This document shows positions 9,626 through 21,861 of a stretch of 64,000 bases of DNA, in pieces; the stretch's first letter is position 1; each line of letters opens with the position of its first letter. The DNA is from Saussurea involucrata. Taxonomy: Eukaryota; Streptophyta; Magnoliopsida; Asterales; Asteraceae. Position numbers and translations under genes: made by a program. The DNA is taken from assembly GCA_033807775.1 (NCBI GenBank), contig CM066317.1, positions 11,491,870 through 11,555,869 of the forward strand. The letters are read 5' to 3'. The notes beneath the pieces were generated by a model. That model was not told where the DNA came from, did no database searches, and saw only the letters and a list, made by a program, of their open reading frames with translations.

Positions 9626-12600
9626 ATAGTTTAAGGGATTTAGGTGACCGGACGGGCCTAAACTTAAACTTGGGAGTAGAAATCACAACTGAGAATCAGG
9701 AAATGCGTTAGGAGGGCACTATTATAAAGATAGGACTAATAGGGTACTGAGGACTGTCATGTAAAGTAAGTTTGAGATTTCACCTGGCCAGTGTAATTGC
9801 GAACTTACAGGTACATGTATGTGCTTAACCTACCTTATTAACCTACCCAGTGGTTGTGTCGTGTTTCAGTACGTTAGAATGTCAACGAGATCTCTGAGGG
9901 TAGACTGAGACCCCTTGTTGGGAAAGTTTCATGAGAAATCTTTATGAAGTGAATAATGTATGCATTGTAGAGGCGAAATGTGATTAGAATGTTATGAATC
10001 GTATAGAGATAGACCTTCGTGAGTTCGAAGAGATAAATGATTGGTTTTGAGTAAGACTCTTGTTTCTAGAAAGTCCCAGTTCTAGAAATAGTGGGATGAG
10101 ATCAGATAGAATGGTAAGGAATAACAGTGTTGAATTTCTGAAGGTATCACTAGAACCCCGACTTCTTAGTCGAGCTTTTCAAAGGTAGTGTAAATGAAAT
10201 AAGATACCTATTGTGAAATGAAAGCATGTAAAAGTAGAAAATGAGATAGTGATTAGAACGAAATAGTATGAAGAGGTTGAGTAAGTGAGATGTGGAAAGT
10301 GTGTTCAGCAAGTTGTTGCGTGATCGAGAGGGCGACTGTTGGTCGTAGGTAGAATGGCAAGGATAAGATAAGCGAGTAAAGCAGCTGACCTTGTTAGAGT
10401 GAGTAGCCTTCAAATGCAAGTAGAGTCTCATGCATGGTGTATTTTGTTATGTAACATGAAATTTTCACGATTTAAGTTAAATACGTAAGGATAAATTTTG
10501 ATAAAAAAACGAGTCAGGATGTGCAAGCGTACGTTTAAAGAAAGATGTGATTTCATTCACATGGCACCACGAAGTTTCGAGTTTTATGATTTGTAAAGTA
10601 TTTTGCTCTTTTCATGATGAGTTAAATTATTGCAAAAGTCAAGAAAACGATTAAATGCAAAACTTTTATAACCAAAGTGAGTAACGACATGTTGGAGTTA
10701 TTTATGAGTACGAAAACCAACTGATTTACCTGGCAACGGTAATTCTTTCAGAATTGTGCCAAATAAAAAGATTTTCATGCAATATATCACTGTCGTATTG
10801 ACATCGTTCGGTAGGAGTAAGATTAAGTTTATGGAAAGTTGCATGCGAACGATTCTCGAGATCGTTGGGCAGGGCGTTGAAGTTATAAGTGTAATGGGGG
10901 CATGTGTACCCAAGATGTTTTCAAGTGTTGTTTATTTAAAATGATAAAAGGCACAAAATTATTTATTTATTACGTATGTCATGCATGAAGGCTATGAACT
11001 CACTAGGTCGTAGGATGTTGCTTTTAAAGCTAAGGGAGAACTCCGAGAGTGAAGAGATATTGGTCAAATCAGGAGAGAACATTGTAGTATCGGGATAGAT
11101 GTTCCGTCAGTAGTGGATTATAGTCTCGGACGTAGGAGGGTTTGCACCCTTGTTCGGTAACTGGAAGTACGGCTGTGTTCGGAGGGAGGGCTTGAAGTCT
11201 TCAAGGTGATGTTTGTAGCGACTCATTAAGAATAGTGTGGTAAGGAAGAATGAAATGTCCGTGACGTGGAAATATGAGTTTCGAGGTGAGCTGGTAATGT
11301 TGATGTTACCTGAGTAGGTTACGAAAGAAGGGAGACGGATCATGAAAATGATTCAATTTGTTGATAGCAGTGAATTCCGTAAGGGAACCATGTTTAAGAA
11401 TAAGTTAAGAAAGTAGTTACAGGATTGTCAGTCGATGTAGAAGTCGACGGATGTGTACATTGGCCGAGACCGAAGACTTGAATTAGAAAGTTGGGAGTTG
11501 ATAGAACACCTTGTAGGGGTTCTAAGGGGAAGAGAAGTTATTGTGTGATTAAGCATTTTATTCCCGAAGGGAAGGGGGTTCGTAGGATGATGAGGTAAGT
11601 AACTTGGGCGAAGCGAGTGTGTAGATTTTAGCAGTCAGTAAGAAAAGTGGTGTGTCTTCATAAGGGCTCGGATCGCGAAGAGCTAGCTAGAATGGTTGCG
11701 TGTGAGCTATTTGAGAACTCGTGGATTATAGTTCAATAAGTTGGGAAAGGACTACGTAGCGAGATAGACTCGATTGTAGTATTCGGGAGAATATGAAGGA
11801 AAGTGTGATTTTGTACGAATGACCATGAGAGGGTTTGGCCTGCAGTGAGATGTCATGAGTAAGGAATGTGCAGTTATGCAATGACATTAGTTGCCAAGTT
11901 AAAGTACCAGCTAGTATCGCAATGAGGTAATGTTAGAGAGAAAGAAAGTATCAGATAGAAGTAGGGTTTATAGAGGAGATGTACGATCTGTTAATCAGAT
12001 TGTTGGAGCATATAGAGTGTAAGTTAACTTTTGGTGTGATTATGTTTGGGATAAAAGAGTGGAGTAGTGGTGAGAGATTAACCAAAAGAGAAACCAAGTG
12101 TTTTGGTTGTAAGAGTCGCTAAGTAGGCTCATGTTGGGATTGTGAGAAGTTTAAAGAGGATGAAGAGTGGATTAGCCAAATGTGTTATAGTAAATGCTAG
12201 ACCTTTGCAGATTGTGACTTGTTATTTTGTGTGAGGAAATGACCCTAAAATGAAGCAGTTGGAAGTTTGGTTATGTTTAAAGAACGACATGATGCTGATG
12301 ATTATGAGTCGGAGTGGGAGTACGATCATTAGTTGAGTTGAACGTCATGATAGATGTACAAGCCTTGGATTGGTTGATTTAGCTTTTGGATTTGTTAAAT
12401 AATGACATTTATTGTTATCATAAGAGATGTTATGACTCCACCGAGTTTCCTACTAAGAATTGATAAGGGAGAACCGATATGTTAAAGTGTGAAGTTGACG
12501 ATAATATGAAGGAATAAGTAATGCTCAAATTACTTTGAAGATTTGGGAGTTGTTAGCTAAGAAATTAGTTTTAATTGATGGATTTTGTGAATGCCAGCCT

Positions 12601-13019
12601 AATGAGAGGTTGATGCTAAGTTGCCATTATGATAATTTTTGGTTAGTAGAAAGAAATGAGCCGAGTCTCGATTTGGGGTTTATCTTTTGCAATAAGTTGA
12701 TAATTATAATTGAAATGAGTTGGTCAAGTTAATTTTGTCAGGGATCAAGAGAAGAATTGAATCGTGTTGTGCGATAAGGATCAGTGGTTATATTGTGCTA
12801 GCCGGAAAAGGCTGTTGAGTTCGGAAACTGTAATGTGGTCGTGAACCGGATAAGGATAATTAGGGAGTAGTAAGCCTTGAGATGCTTACAATTTCTGACC
12901 GCATATTATAATTTATAAGTTGGATTACGAGAGTTCGTGAGGAAGTGCTAGTAAGATTTAAGTCTTGATAATCAAGTTGTCGGTTGTTTTGGAGTGAATT
13001 CCGGGACGGAATTCTGTTA
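9626..13019 (+). pseudogene. Ty3-1 interior, decayed gag-pol, effectively non-coding
   Basis: No frame longer than about 90 codons carries a retroelement motif. A decayed zinc-knuckle-like trace (cysteine-rich stretch with an in-frame stop) is near 12100. Aligned blocks with the interior of the 51-58.7 kb element run from the PBS to about 12200, including the shared opening TTTAAGGGATTTAGGTGACC. Unlike that relative, no chromodomain remnant is visible before the purine tract. The LTRs are far better preserved than expected if this interior had decayed after insertion. Confidence 0.6.
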
Positions 13020-13031
13020 AGGAGGGGAGAT
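13020..13031 (+). other. Ty3-1 polypurine tract
   Basis: AGGAGGGGAGAT immediately precedes the right LTR start TGTAATAACCC. It marks the plus-strand DNA priming site and fixes the element's orientation. Confidence 0.8.
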
Positions 13032-15119
13032 TGTAATAACCCAAATTTGAATATTCGGATTTTAATGAAAAGTTAAGGGAGCATATGTGGTTTTTATGAA
13101 ATGATTGGAGGGTAGAATATGTAATATGGGAAGCTAACCCTTTAATTCTTTTGTGAGGCGCCGTATCTGGCTGAAAACTGGAAAAGAAAACAATTCATAT
13201 TAGGGTTTTAGGTGTTTGTGGGTTTGGAACCTGCAACTTGCAGAGAGAGAGAAATGGCGAGAGAGATGAAACAGCGAGAGAAGAGAGCAGCTGCGAGAGA
13301 GAGATAGAGAGCAGCTGCGAGAGAGAAGGAATGAGGAGATAACCAATGGAGAGGTGTGTGGGTGTACTTTCCTGCTGCAAATCGAGAGAAAGAGACGGCC
13401 GGCGAAGAGAGAGATACAGCCGGAGAAGAGAGAGATACAGCCGGAGAGAGAGAGAGATACAGTCGGAGAGAGAGCAACGAGAGGGAGAGAGAGGATCGTG
13501 TGAGAGAGAAAGCATCGAGGAGGAAGAAGGAGGCTACGAGAGAGAGAGATAGACGATGAGAGAGAAAAGGTGGCGGTGGCCGGCGGTGGTCGGCGGTGGC
13601 CGGCGGTGGTGGTCGCCGGAGTTTTAGACAGCATCTTTTCCTTTTCGTGTGGTTTTATTCCGGTAAGAAACCCTTCCATTTCATTGCTCTCTTTTTCAAG
13701 TAATGTTAGACTTGCTAGGTCTCTAGTTGCACTTGGCTATGTGATATGATAAATCAAATAAGGGTATTAATGTCGAGTTTTGTTTATAATTCGTGTTGTC
13801 ATAATTAAATCAAGTGTGTATGTGGATTCTTGGTTAGAGAATGGCTTGTGTCAATTAAAAAGAAGAATTGTGGTCATTATGGGGTAGAGTTTGAATAATG
13901 GCGAAATATGTGGGTTTGGTTTTGAACCGTGTGTATCGGAAGTCGGTATGTTCCGGGAGTGGGCCTGTAACTCAAGTTTGGGCCGGGATTGGTTTATTGG
14001 GCCGAGTTGGTTGTTGGGCCGAAAGAATTATTTTAAGTCCTTGTGGGCTTAATTATTAAGATTGGGCTTAGTTTTTGTATTGGACTTAATTAATTATTAA
14101 AGTCTATAATTTTATAATAAGGGCGTGATAGGCTAATTATTAAATTTGGTCATATTATTATTAACGCGATCCGGTTTTATTATTTAGAATCAAGTGTTAT
14201 AATTTTATGTTGAGGACCTAGAGTCGGGTAAATTAATGGATCCGGTATAGTAGGTCAATCGGATGGGTAAGCAAAGACCATTAATTATGATTTGGACTAG
14301 AAAGTGTAACCACCAACTTAGATAAGTTTGGGTTGAGTTCGGGATTTGACTCGAGTATTTAATGAACGAATTATGACGCACGTTATTAATATAATAGGTG
14401 TTTCACCTAGAGATCGGAAGTGTAAGTGATGAGCTTTGGAGCAAGCAAGCCAGGTGAGTTTTCTAAACTAAAATGGATGGCTTTTAAAGTGTTTCAAAAA
14501 TGCTATGAATGTTGAGAATTGCCATGCTTTATTATTATGCTTTAATTGCATGAAAGTGTTTAAAGTTTTATGTAGAATGTATGCATACATCAAGGAGACG
14601 TAAACTGGCAAAGACGGGAGAGTCGTCCCGCCAGCTCTCGTGCGGGAAGGGAGGTCCCTATATGCCAGGAGCGAGGCTCCGCAAGGCAGCATGAGGCTGA
14701 CTCGTTGTCACCTTCGGGTGGCTTCAGGGTGTCAGATTACGAGGAGGCGGACTTTAGTCCGTATACGATTTTAAAATGTGTTGAGTATAAATGTTTTATG
14801 CTGAAAAGATGAATTGTATTTAAATGCTTGATAACTGTTAGGAGGGGCTCACTAGACCTCATGGTCTAACCCTCGCATTTTTTCAAATAAAACCCTTTTC
14901 AGGTAAGCAGGTACAGAAAGGCTCTAGCAAGTAAGCAGGGCGTTAGCAAGAGAAAGATGGATAGTGTAGCGACACTATAGCTTTTCCTAGTTTACTTCTC
15001 AGTTGTGTAGGTTGTTTCCGCCAACCATTTTTGGATATTATGTAAGAAATTTTAGAGATGCGATTTTGGGATATTTAATTTATATGAAATGTATTGTTTA
15101 GAAATGTTGGGTTGTCACA
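13032..15119 (+). repeat. Ty3-1 right LTR, complete
   Basis: A 2088-bp LTR beginning TGTAATAACCC and ending GTTGTCACA. It differs from the left copy by only a handful of substitutions and a few small indels (for example one in the GA tract near 13475), indicating a recent insertion. Confidence 0.85.
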
Positions 15120-15149
15120 ACTATACATATTAACAATAATACTCTAACA
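15120..15149 (-). repeat. copia-1 left LTR, inner remnant
   Basis: These 30 bases match the last 30 of the complete LTR, ending ACTCTAACA. They are followed by the reverse complement of a purine tract (CCCCCCCTCCAAC), the copia-1 PPT. Confidence 0.85.
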
Positions 15150-15162
15150 CCCCCCCTCCAAC

Positions 15163-16569
15163 TCAAGTAGGGGAAGAATGAGCCAAGTTGAGTTTGGAAA
15201 CAAGGGCCCGAAAACATCCCGGAAGATGAGCTTTGGTGAAGATGTCTGCTGTCTGATCAATGGTTGAGATTGGGAGAAGTCGAACGGTCTTGCGAAGAAC
15301 ATGTTGGCGAGTGAAATGACAGTCAATCTCGATGTGCTTTGTGCGCTCATGAAAGACATCATTGTGAGCAATCTGAATAGCATTGTTGTTATCACACCAC
15401 AATGGTGTTGGGGAAAGCTGATGAGCACCCATATCAGATAGTAACCAGCGTAGCCAAACAAGTTCTTGTGTAGTGTCAGCCAAGGCTCGATATTCAGCTT
15501 CAGTACTGGATCGAGCTGTCAGAGATTGTTTCTTGCTGCGCCAGGAAATAAGATAGTCTCCAAGGAAGAAACAATATCCGGTGGTAGAGCGACGATCAGT
15601 TATGTCTCCATCCCAGTCAGCATCGGAAAAGGCACGAAGAGTAAGGACGATGTGGACGAGAAGTGAAGTCCATGAAACATCGTCCCTTTAAGGTATCGAA
15701 GGATACGAAGAACGGCGGCATAGTGATCGGAGCACGGAGCAGCCATGAACTGGCTGACTATGTGAACTGCATATGCAAGATCCGGTCGAGTAACAGTTAG
15801 ATAGACCAGAGAACCAACAAGTTGACGGTACCGTGTAGGATCCCGCAGCGGGGTTCCTGCATTGGGAGCAAGGTGCACATTTTGCTCAATGGGTGTATAT
15901 GCAACTTTGTTGTCCGTGATCCCAGCTTTGGACAACAGATTTGAAATGTACTTGGCTTGACAGAGATAGATGCCGGAAGAGTCTGACAGAACTTCAAGGC
16001 CAAGGAAGTAGTGTAGCTTACCAAGATCTTTCATCTCAAAGCATGAGCTGAGAGACTTTTTGAGATGGATGATGCCTGTAGAGTCACTGCCGGTAATGAT
16101 CATATCATCAACATACAATAGGAGTAAGATAGTACCTGTAGCAGTAGTCCGAGTAAACAAGCCAGAATCAGAATTACTCGGAGAAAACCCCAATGAGATG
16201 ACAATATTGCTAATTTTTTCAAACCAAGCACGAGGAGCTTGTTTGAGGCCATAGAGGGCTTTTCGAAGTCGACATACATGACCCTGACGGGATGTCACAC
16301 CTGGAGGGAGTCTCATGTAGACTTCTTCTTCGATATCACCATTTAGAAAGGCATTCTTGACATCCATCTGATAGAGTGGCCATCTCTTGGTGGCAGCGAT
16401 GGCTAGAAGGCTACAAACCGAGGTGACCCGAGCCACAGGAGCAAACGTTTCCTCGTAGTCAATGCCATATTCTTGATTGAAGTTTTTTGCCACAAGACGT
16501 GCTTTGTAACGATCAATAGATCCATCAGGCTTCGTTTTGATTTTGAAGACCCATTTGCAACCAATGGGT
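15163..16569 (-). pseudogene. copia-1 pol: reverse transcriptase and RNase H
   Basis: On the minus strand from 16569 the frame reads PIGCKWVFKIK, then ARLVAK and DYEETFAPVAR, then QMDVKNAFLNGD, then the polymerase active site LLLLYVDDMI. These are the ordered copia RT blocks. The RNase H end is in 15163-15483 with the LWCDNNNAIQIA and TKHIEIDCHF motifs and the terminal DIFTK block. The frame is disturbed between about 15484 and 15620. The upstream end is cut by the solo LTR at 16570, and coding resumes at 18095. This is the polyprotein part that copies element RNA into DNA in cytoplasmic particles. It is broken and cannot act alone. Confidence 0.9.
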
Positions 16570-17157
16570 TGTAACGACCCAGTTTCCCCAAACATACAAC
16601 AAATAACATATATTGCATAACATCGTTACATTCATAACAAAAGATACATAATAAATCATGTACGGTCCCATAGTCTCAAAACTATACAATACAAAACATA
16701 AGCATTTCCTAATCTTCGTCAGCTATCAACTGCATCCTACACTTTATCCTTCCCTTTGCTATTAAAAGTTCCTCGACCTGGAATACATATTTTTGAAAAC
16801 AAAATGAGGGTTAGACCAAACGGTCTAGTGAGATAATCCCTGTCAGTTTAATAATCCTTTTGTAAAACACAAATATACAACAAGTAATTAAATACCAAGC
16901 AAGATTCGTGCACTGTGTACCTCTCCTCATTTCCCTTGGCCATATTAATTGGTTGCGAGCCAACTAATCAGTTTACTCCGCTGTACTAAAATTACAGCCA
17001 ACACCGCTGTCCCTCCGTACAGCCAAAACTCCACCGGTCCTAAGCCCGGTCAACATGCTCTCGTGTAGTGTAATGCTCATATAAATAAATATAATATACA
17101 CCTCAATATATCATACTTTATTTATAAACACGTCGTCACATTCCTACCACATATTCA

Positions 17158-17197
<40 letters not shown>

Positions 17198-18089
17198 CAG
17201 TTTGAAAACAGTTTGAAGTAAAAACTCACCTGATTGCTTATCAAAAACCCTTCCAAGCTTTTCTCCGAGCTATCTGATCTTTTACCCAAAATTCTCAGAA
17301 TCTGAAACAATTTGCATACAAATATCTCTTTACCAAAAGAACTCATAAGACTTACTAACAGGCTAAGAACTCTAGATAATATATATCTAACTCTTATCCT
17401 CAAAAATGACCAAACAACCAATGTTTCCGGATACCAAGAAATATCCGGACAACAAGACCAATCCGGACAACCCAACTTCCCGGACAGCATCAACAATCCG
17501 GACATCATCCGGACACCAAAGTAATCCGGTATCTAATTCATTCGGAAACCATAGAAAAGAGAACTTACAGGATAATCGACTCGTCCGGATACCATCTAAA
17601 GGAACTACCGGACACTATCAACAAGACTACCGGACACCACCATAAATCGTCCGGAAACCTCTGTCGGTTTACCCCATTTTAACCCAGAATCGACAGATTT
17701 TAACACTAGACATGAAATTGATGATTCTACTCCGATAGAAACTACCTACTAGCAATTACAAACATAAAACACAAAGGAAACATACCTCAAATCACTTCCA
17801 AGTACACCAATTTGAAGCTTTAACCTTATGACACTTTCTTCTTCTTCTTTTGGTCTCAAAACACACACACACACATACTGATTTTGATTTCTGCTGAATG
17901 AAAATATCTGGAGTCCTAAAAGGTAATATCAAAAGCCTAATTTTACCAATTTGGACATAAACTATTCATTAATGACAAAAACACCCTTAACTTACAAATT
18001 AACCCAAACTTACCCTAAACATCCTATTTTAAAGTTAACTAAATTTAACGGAAAAGAATTTAACTAACGAACTTACCCGGGGTATTACA
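16570..18089 (-). mobile_element. Solo LTR (Ty3-type) inserted in copia-1 pol
   Basis: 1520 bp, starting TGTAACGACCC and ending GGTATTACA on the plus strand, with TSD TGGGT at 16565-16569 and 18090-18094. Read on the minus strand it contains CACTAGACCGTTTGGTCTAACCC, matching the conserved block of the Ty3 LTRs elsewhere here. It holds an (AT)n tract at 17163-17194 and a TCCGGA-rich stretch at 17420-17660. No interior is present, so it arose by LTR-LTR recombination. Confidence 0.9.
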
Positions 18090-18094
18090 TGGGT

Positions 18095-19905
18095 GACTTG
18101 CCCGGTGGGAGAGGTACAAACTTCCATGTATTGGCTTTGTCAAGAGCCTGGAGTTCCTCAGTCATAGCTTGCTGCCAAACAGGGTTAGATGCGGCTTCCT
18201 TGTAGGAAGTGGGTTCATAATTGGACAGCAAAGTGGCATAACAATGATAATCACAAAGGTGAGAAGGAACTTGTCTTACCCGATCGGAGCGTCGTACTTC
18301 ATCTTGTGGTTGAGAGGTGCTAGGATCCATAGACTCAGCAGATGGCTCAGAAGTAGTCCTTGGAGGTGGTGCAGATGATTGATCATGATCAGATGGTATA
18401 GATGGGACATGTGAAGGCTCAGATGGGACATGTGAGGACTCAGGTTGACATGAGACGGAAGAGGGTGGAACAGATGGTGAGGAGAGTATGGGATCTAATT
18501 GGAGTGAGTCCAATGAGATAGACGTGTCTGTGAAGAAAGAAGTAGAAGGAGTGGTGGTGTCCTGAAATTTTGACACCGTAGAGAAGGGAAGATGTTCCCA
18601 AAAGGTGACATGACGAGATATACGAAGTCTCTTAGAGAATGGATCGCAACATTGATAACCTTTATGTTCAATTCCATAGCCAAGGAACCAGCATAATCGA
18701 GAACGAGGTTCGAGTTTGGTGTGTTCATGAGATTGCAGCTGAACAAAGCAAGCACAACCCCACACTTTGAGGAGTTCATATGCAGGAGAGACTCCATAGA
18801 GTACTTCATACGGAGACTTTTGATTGAGAACAGGAGTCGGGTGTCGGTTGATGGTATAGATAGCCGTGAAGGCTGCTTCACCCTAAAAGCGTTCTGGACA
18901 CTTGGTTGATATTAACAGAGTACGAACAGTGTCAAGGATGTGACGGTGTTTGCGTTCGGCATGACCATTTTGTGGAAAGGTGCCGGGACAAGAGTACTGA
19001 GAAAGAGTACCCTGAGATTGAAGAAAAGATAGGAGAGACGATTCTTTGTATTCTATAGCACTATCTGTTCGAAGAACCTTTATAGGCTTGGAAAACTGGG
19101 TTAGAATCATACGAGCAAAGGTGATATAAATTTTAGGCAACTCTGAGCGGTTTTTCATGAGATAAATCCATGTAAAACGTGTGTGATCATCGATAAAAAT
19201 AACAAAATATCGAGCACCTCCCATAGATGGGTGTGGTGCTGGTCCCCATACATCAGAATGAATAAGATCAAAAGGAGAAGCAGACTTAAAATCATTAATT
19301 TGAAAAGGTAAAGCATGATGTTTGCCAAGTTGACAAGATAGACAGGAAACATTTTCAGAGGAAGTGTTTCCTAACAACCCTGAACTAGCTAACACTTTTA
19401 TTCTAGCTAAAGATAAATGACCTAGGCACGCATGCTGTAGTTCAAATGAGGGAGTACTAGAGATTGAAGCCGCAAAATTTGATGAAGGTAATGGAAGACG
19501 AAGATAGACCACTTCAACCATCCGACCAACTTTACAGCCTATTCCAAGGATCTGCTTGGTCTTTGGATCCTGCACAACACAACCAGAAAGGTGAAACAAA
19601 ACGATTAGACCGACTTCCATAAGTTGAGTAATTGAAATCAGGCCCAGAGATAAGTTAGGAATATGCAACACATCAGATAATTGAATGTTGGGGGTAGATA
19701 CAGTCCCACTGAAAGATACATGTAAATGAGTATTATCAGCGGTACGGACTGATGAGAACATGCTGGAAGTTTGTTTAGAGACAAAACCGCCAGCCTTAGG
19801 TGTCATGTGGTTGCAACATCCAGAGTCAAATAGCCAAGGGTTACCTGATGCAGAGGTATTGCATTGAGAATTCATACCCATAGAACCTGTCATGAGTTGC
19901 TCCAT
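18095..19905 (-). pseudogene. copia-1 pol: protease, integrase and start of RT
   Basis: One frame runs from 19905 to 18095 with a single in-frame stop at 18883-18885, which falls where a Trp would be expected. The protease active site appears as WLFDSGC with CNHMTP. Next is the GAG-pre-integrase zinc region (HACLGHLSLARI, then CLSCQLGKHH). The integrase core follows with DLIHSDVWGPAP, FIDDHTRFTW and RTDSAIEY, giving the catalytic D, D and a likely E in the usual spacing. Then comes the C-terminal copia region, with a Pro/Ser-rich linker into RT. These domains process the polyprotein and join element DNA to chromosomes. Coding continues across the solo LTR. Confidence 0.9.
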
Positions 19906-19957
19906 GAGCTATTGATTTTGGCGCATGAGTTTCATAAGGTCAGGCGTGGAGTTGTTG

Positions 19958-20918
19958 CTATGCTGAGCCTGAACTGCTGGCGATGGAGAATCTTGAGTGA
20001 TTGAGCCAGCAACTGATTGAACTCGGACTGCTGCCTTTGGTTACTGGAGTTCCTTGGATGTTTTGGGCAGTCAGACCCATAGTGACGTGGGTGTACGATC
20101 CCACATCAGCGACATTTCCGAACTGGACAGTTGAGGAGAAGGTGAGAAGTAGAATGACAGAATGTGCATTCACTGTTGTTCCCCTTTCCCGCAGATTTAG
20201 ACTGGTCATTGTTGCCCCATTTACCTTTTGGTTTTCCTGAGCTGGAAGTGCAGAGCACAGTATCTGATGGTAGTGGAAAACGCTGTTGAAGACGAGTTTC
20301 TTCACTTAGCAGTTCAGTGATAGCTTCTTCAAGAGTAGGTAATGGATGCCGATGTAGAAGCGAGGCTCGAACGTTCTCAAAGCGATCAGTGAGACCCATG
20401 AGAATAGTAACCAAATGCAATTGGCTAAAGTAAGCAGTAAACTTCCGAGCAGTTTCATCAAAGATTTGAGGTGCACCCAGGTTCAAATGATCTCTAAGAG
20501 CTTGCATCTCAGAGATGTAGGAGTTGATAGACTGATCAGGCAGTTGCCTTTTGTTCTGGAAGGTAGTCCACAACTGATATTGATGAGATAAACCTGTAGA
20601 AGTGTATCTGTTTGCAAGAAAATCCCATAGTCCTTTTGTTGTGGTGTAGCCGATGAATTGCTGATTGATCTCAGTAGTGGTAGAAGCGTTAATGAATCAG
20701 AGGATGCGAGCATTTGCGATATCCCAATTATTCATACGTTTTGCAAAGTCGACTGCACTTTCCTTTTCCTCGTGAACAAGGATGGTAGACGTACCAGTGA
20801 CATAGGTATAAAGTCCATGAGACTTGAGGAGAATGGACATATGGTGATGCCACAGGACGTAGTTGTTTCCATTGAGAACGATTGAGATGGGATTGGAGTG
20901 ACTGGAATTGATAGCCAT
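19958..20918 (-). pseudogene. copia-1 gag
   Basis: It starts at the Met at 20918 (MAINSSHSNPISIVL), followed by the NGNNYVLWHHHM block typical of copia Gag N-termini. One stop at 20697-20699 interrupts the frame, which then stays open to 20106. It includes the UBN2-like capsid region around YQLWTTFQNKRQ and a zinc knuckle CTFCHSTSHLLLNC (CX2CX4HX4C). After 20106 the frame to protease is unclear. Gag forms the particle that packages the element RNA. Confidence 0.8.
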
Positions 20919-20959
20919 TCGAACTGATTCATGAAAATAGATAAAACGGGTTCTGGTAG

Positions 20960-21240
20960 GTTGCCGCAGCCCACTCTTGTCGCAACCAACTGATATCGCA
21001 ACACACTAGTGTCGCAACCAAAAGGCTTGTCGCAATAAGGAATGTTGTCGCAACAATAATACTTATCGCAACAGAGGGTTTCGATAAGGTACTGTTCAAA
21101 TGATGAAGGTTGCGATAATGAAACTTGCCGCAAGGGACGGTTGCGATAGAAGCCCTTGTCGCAAGTGACAGTTGCGATAAAACACCCTTGTCGCAAGTGA
21201 CAGTTGCGATACTTATGAAACTCCGAGGGTTGCGATAGTT
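20960..21240. repeat. TTGTCGCAA / GTTGCGATA motif array in copia-1 leader
   Basis: Roughly fourteen copies of a TCGCAA (or inverse TTGCGA) core lie in under 300 bp between the PBS and gag, spaced irregularly at about 10-30 bp and in both orientations. The better copies read CTTGTCGCAAGTGACAGTTG. This is part of the untranslated leader of the element RNA. Confidence 0.75.
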
Positions 21241-21491
21241 ATGAGGTTCAAGATGTTCTTGAGTCGAATTTGCAAAACTAATCGGTTTTGGCTGAAAAAT
21301 GGTACGCAGGTTCGAGACACTATTCTGGGCAACTTTAATGCTTGGTGTTTTGTCAAAAAACCAACAGAAAATGGTTTTTCGAAGCAAAACAGTGTGCAGC
21401 AAAAACAAAAGTGTAAAACTCCTGGAGTAAAATCGAAAGCAGTTCCGGAAGATAGGTGTTGTACCCTAGTGAAGGAGGATACGTACCTATA

Positions 21492-21503
21492 GCTCTGATA
21501 CCA
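21492..21503 (-). other. copia-1 primer binding site
   Basis: GCTCTGATACCA is the complement of TGGTATCAGAGC (initiator Met tRNA PBS). It directly abuts the right LTR and sets the minus-strand orientation. Confidence 0.85.
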
Positions 21504-21707
21504 TGTTAGAATTGTTGAGGGATTCGATTGATAGTTAGATGAGAGACTTGAGATGGCTGAATCGGTCGGTTTTCATATAATGGGAGTGAAATACAAAAGA
21601 TAGATTAACCTAATAATAAACCCTAAGAGATCTATATATACAAGGTAAGTTACACATAATTACAGAAAGGACCCTGAACTATACATATTAACAATAATAC
21701 TCTAACA
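21504..21707 (-). repeat. copia-1 right (5') LTR, complete
   Basis: 204 bp, TGTTAGAATTG...ACTCTAACA, followed by TSD AGTTT. Its two 30-base ends match the split left LTR. Confidence 0.9.
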
Positions 21708-21861
21708 AGTTTGTTTGTTGCATTATCACGTATATAAATATTATATATTTAAAAAACAGATCAAATATATTGTGTCGGGGGCTAGGATCAAGCTTTCGGT
21801 TATTGATTTGTGGGTATAACTTTGTTGACATCGTAAGAATTACGACCTTAATCAATATAAG

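Larger units (their letters stand above)
7618..15119 (+). mobile_element. Ty3/gypsy-type element (Ty3-1), LARD-like
   Basis: Two nearly identical LTRs of about 2 kb flank a 3.4-kb interior. The interior begins with a PBS matching initiator Met tRNA and ends with a purine tract, so the element is on the plus strand. It was inserted in the left LTR of copia-1, whose last 30 bases resume at 15120. No intact gag or pol frame exists. The interior matches that of the Ty3 element at 51004-58706, showing a shared non-coding family. The assignment to Ty3 comes from that relative's chromodomain remnant. Confidence 0.8.
7590..21707 (-). mobile_element. Ty1/copia retrotransposon (copia-1), nested host
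   Basis: This is a minus-strand LTR element with TSD AGTTT at 7585-7589 and 21708-21712. The right (5') LTR is complete at 21504-21707. The left (3') LTR survives only as its first 30 and last 30 bases, around a Ty3/gypsy insertion. Order on the minus strand is PBS, leader, gag, protease, integrase, RT and RNase H, which is the copia order with integrase before RT. A solo LTR interrupts pol. Without the insertions the internal region is about 4.8 kb. Several nonsense changes make it non-autonomous today. Confidence 0.9.

Noticed and set aside
10150..10431. Antisense frame in Ty3-1 that resembles one at 53251-53478 in Ty3-2
   Set aside because: Similarity is explained by the shared non-coding interior. 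Length and composition are not conserved and both end at random stops.
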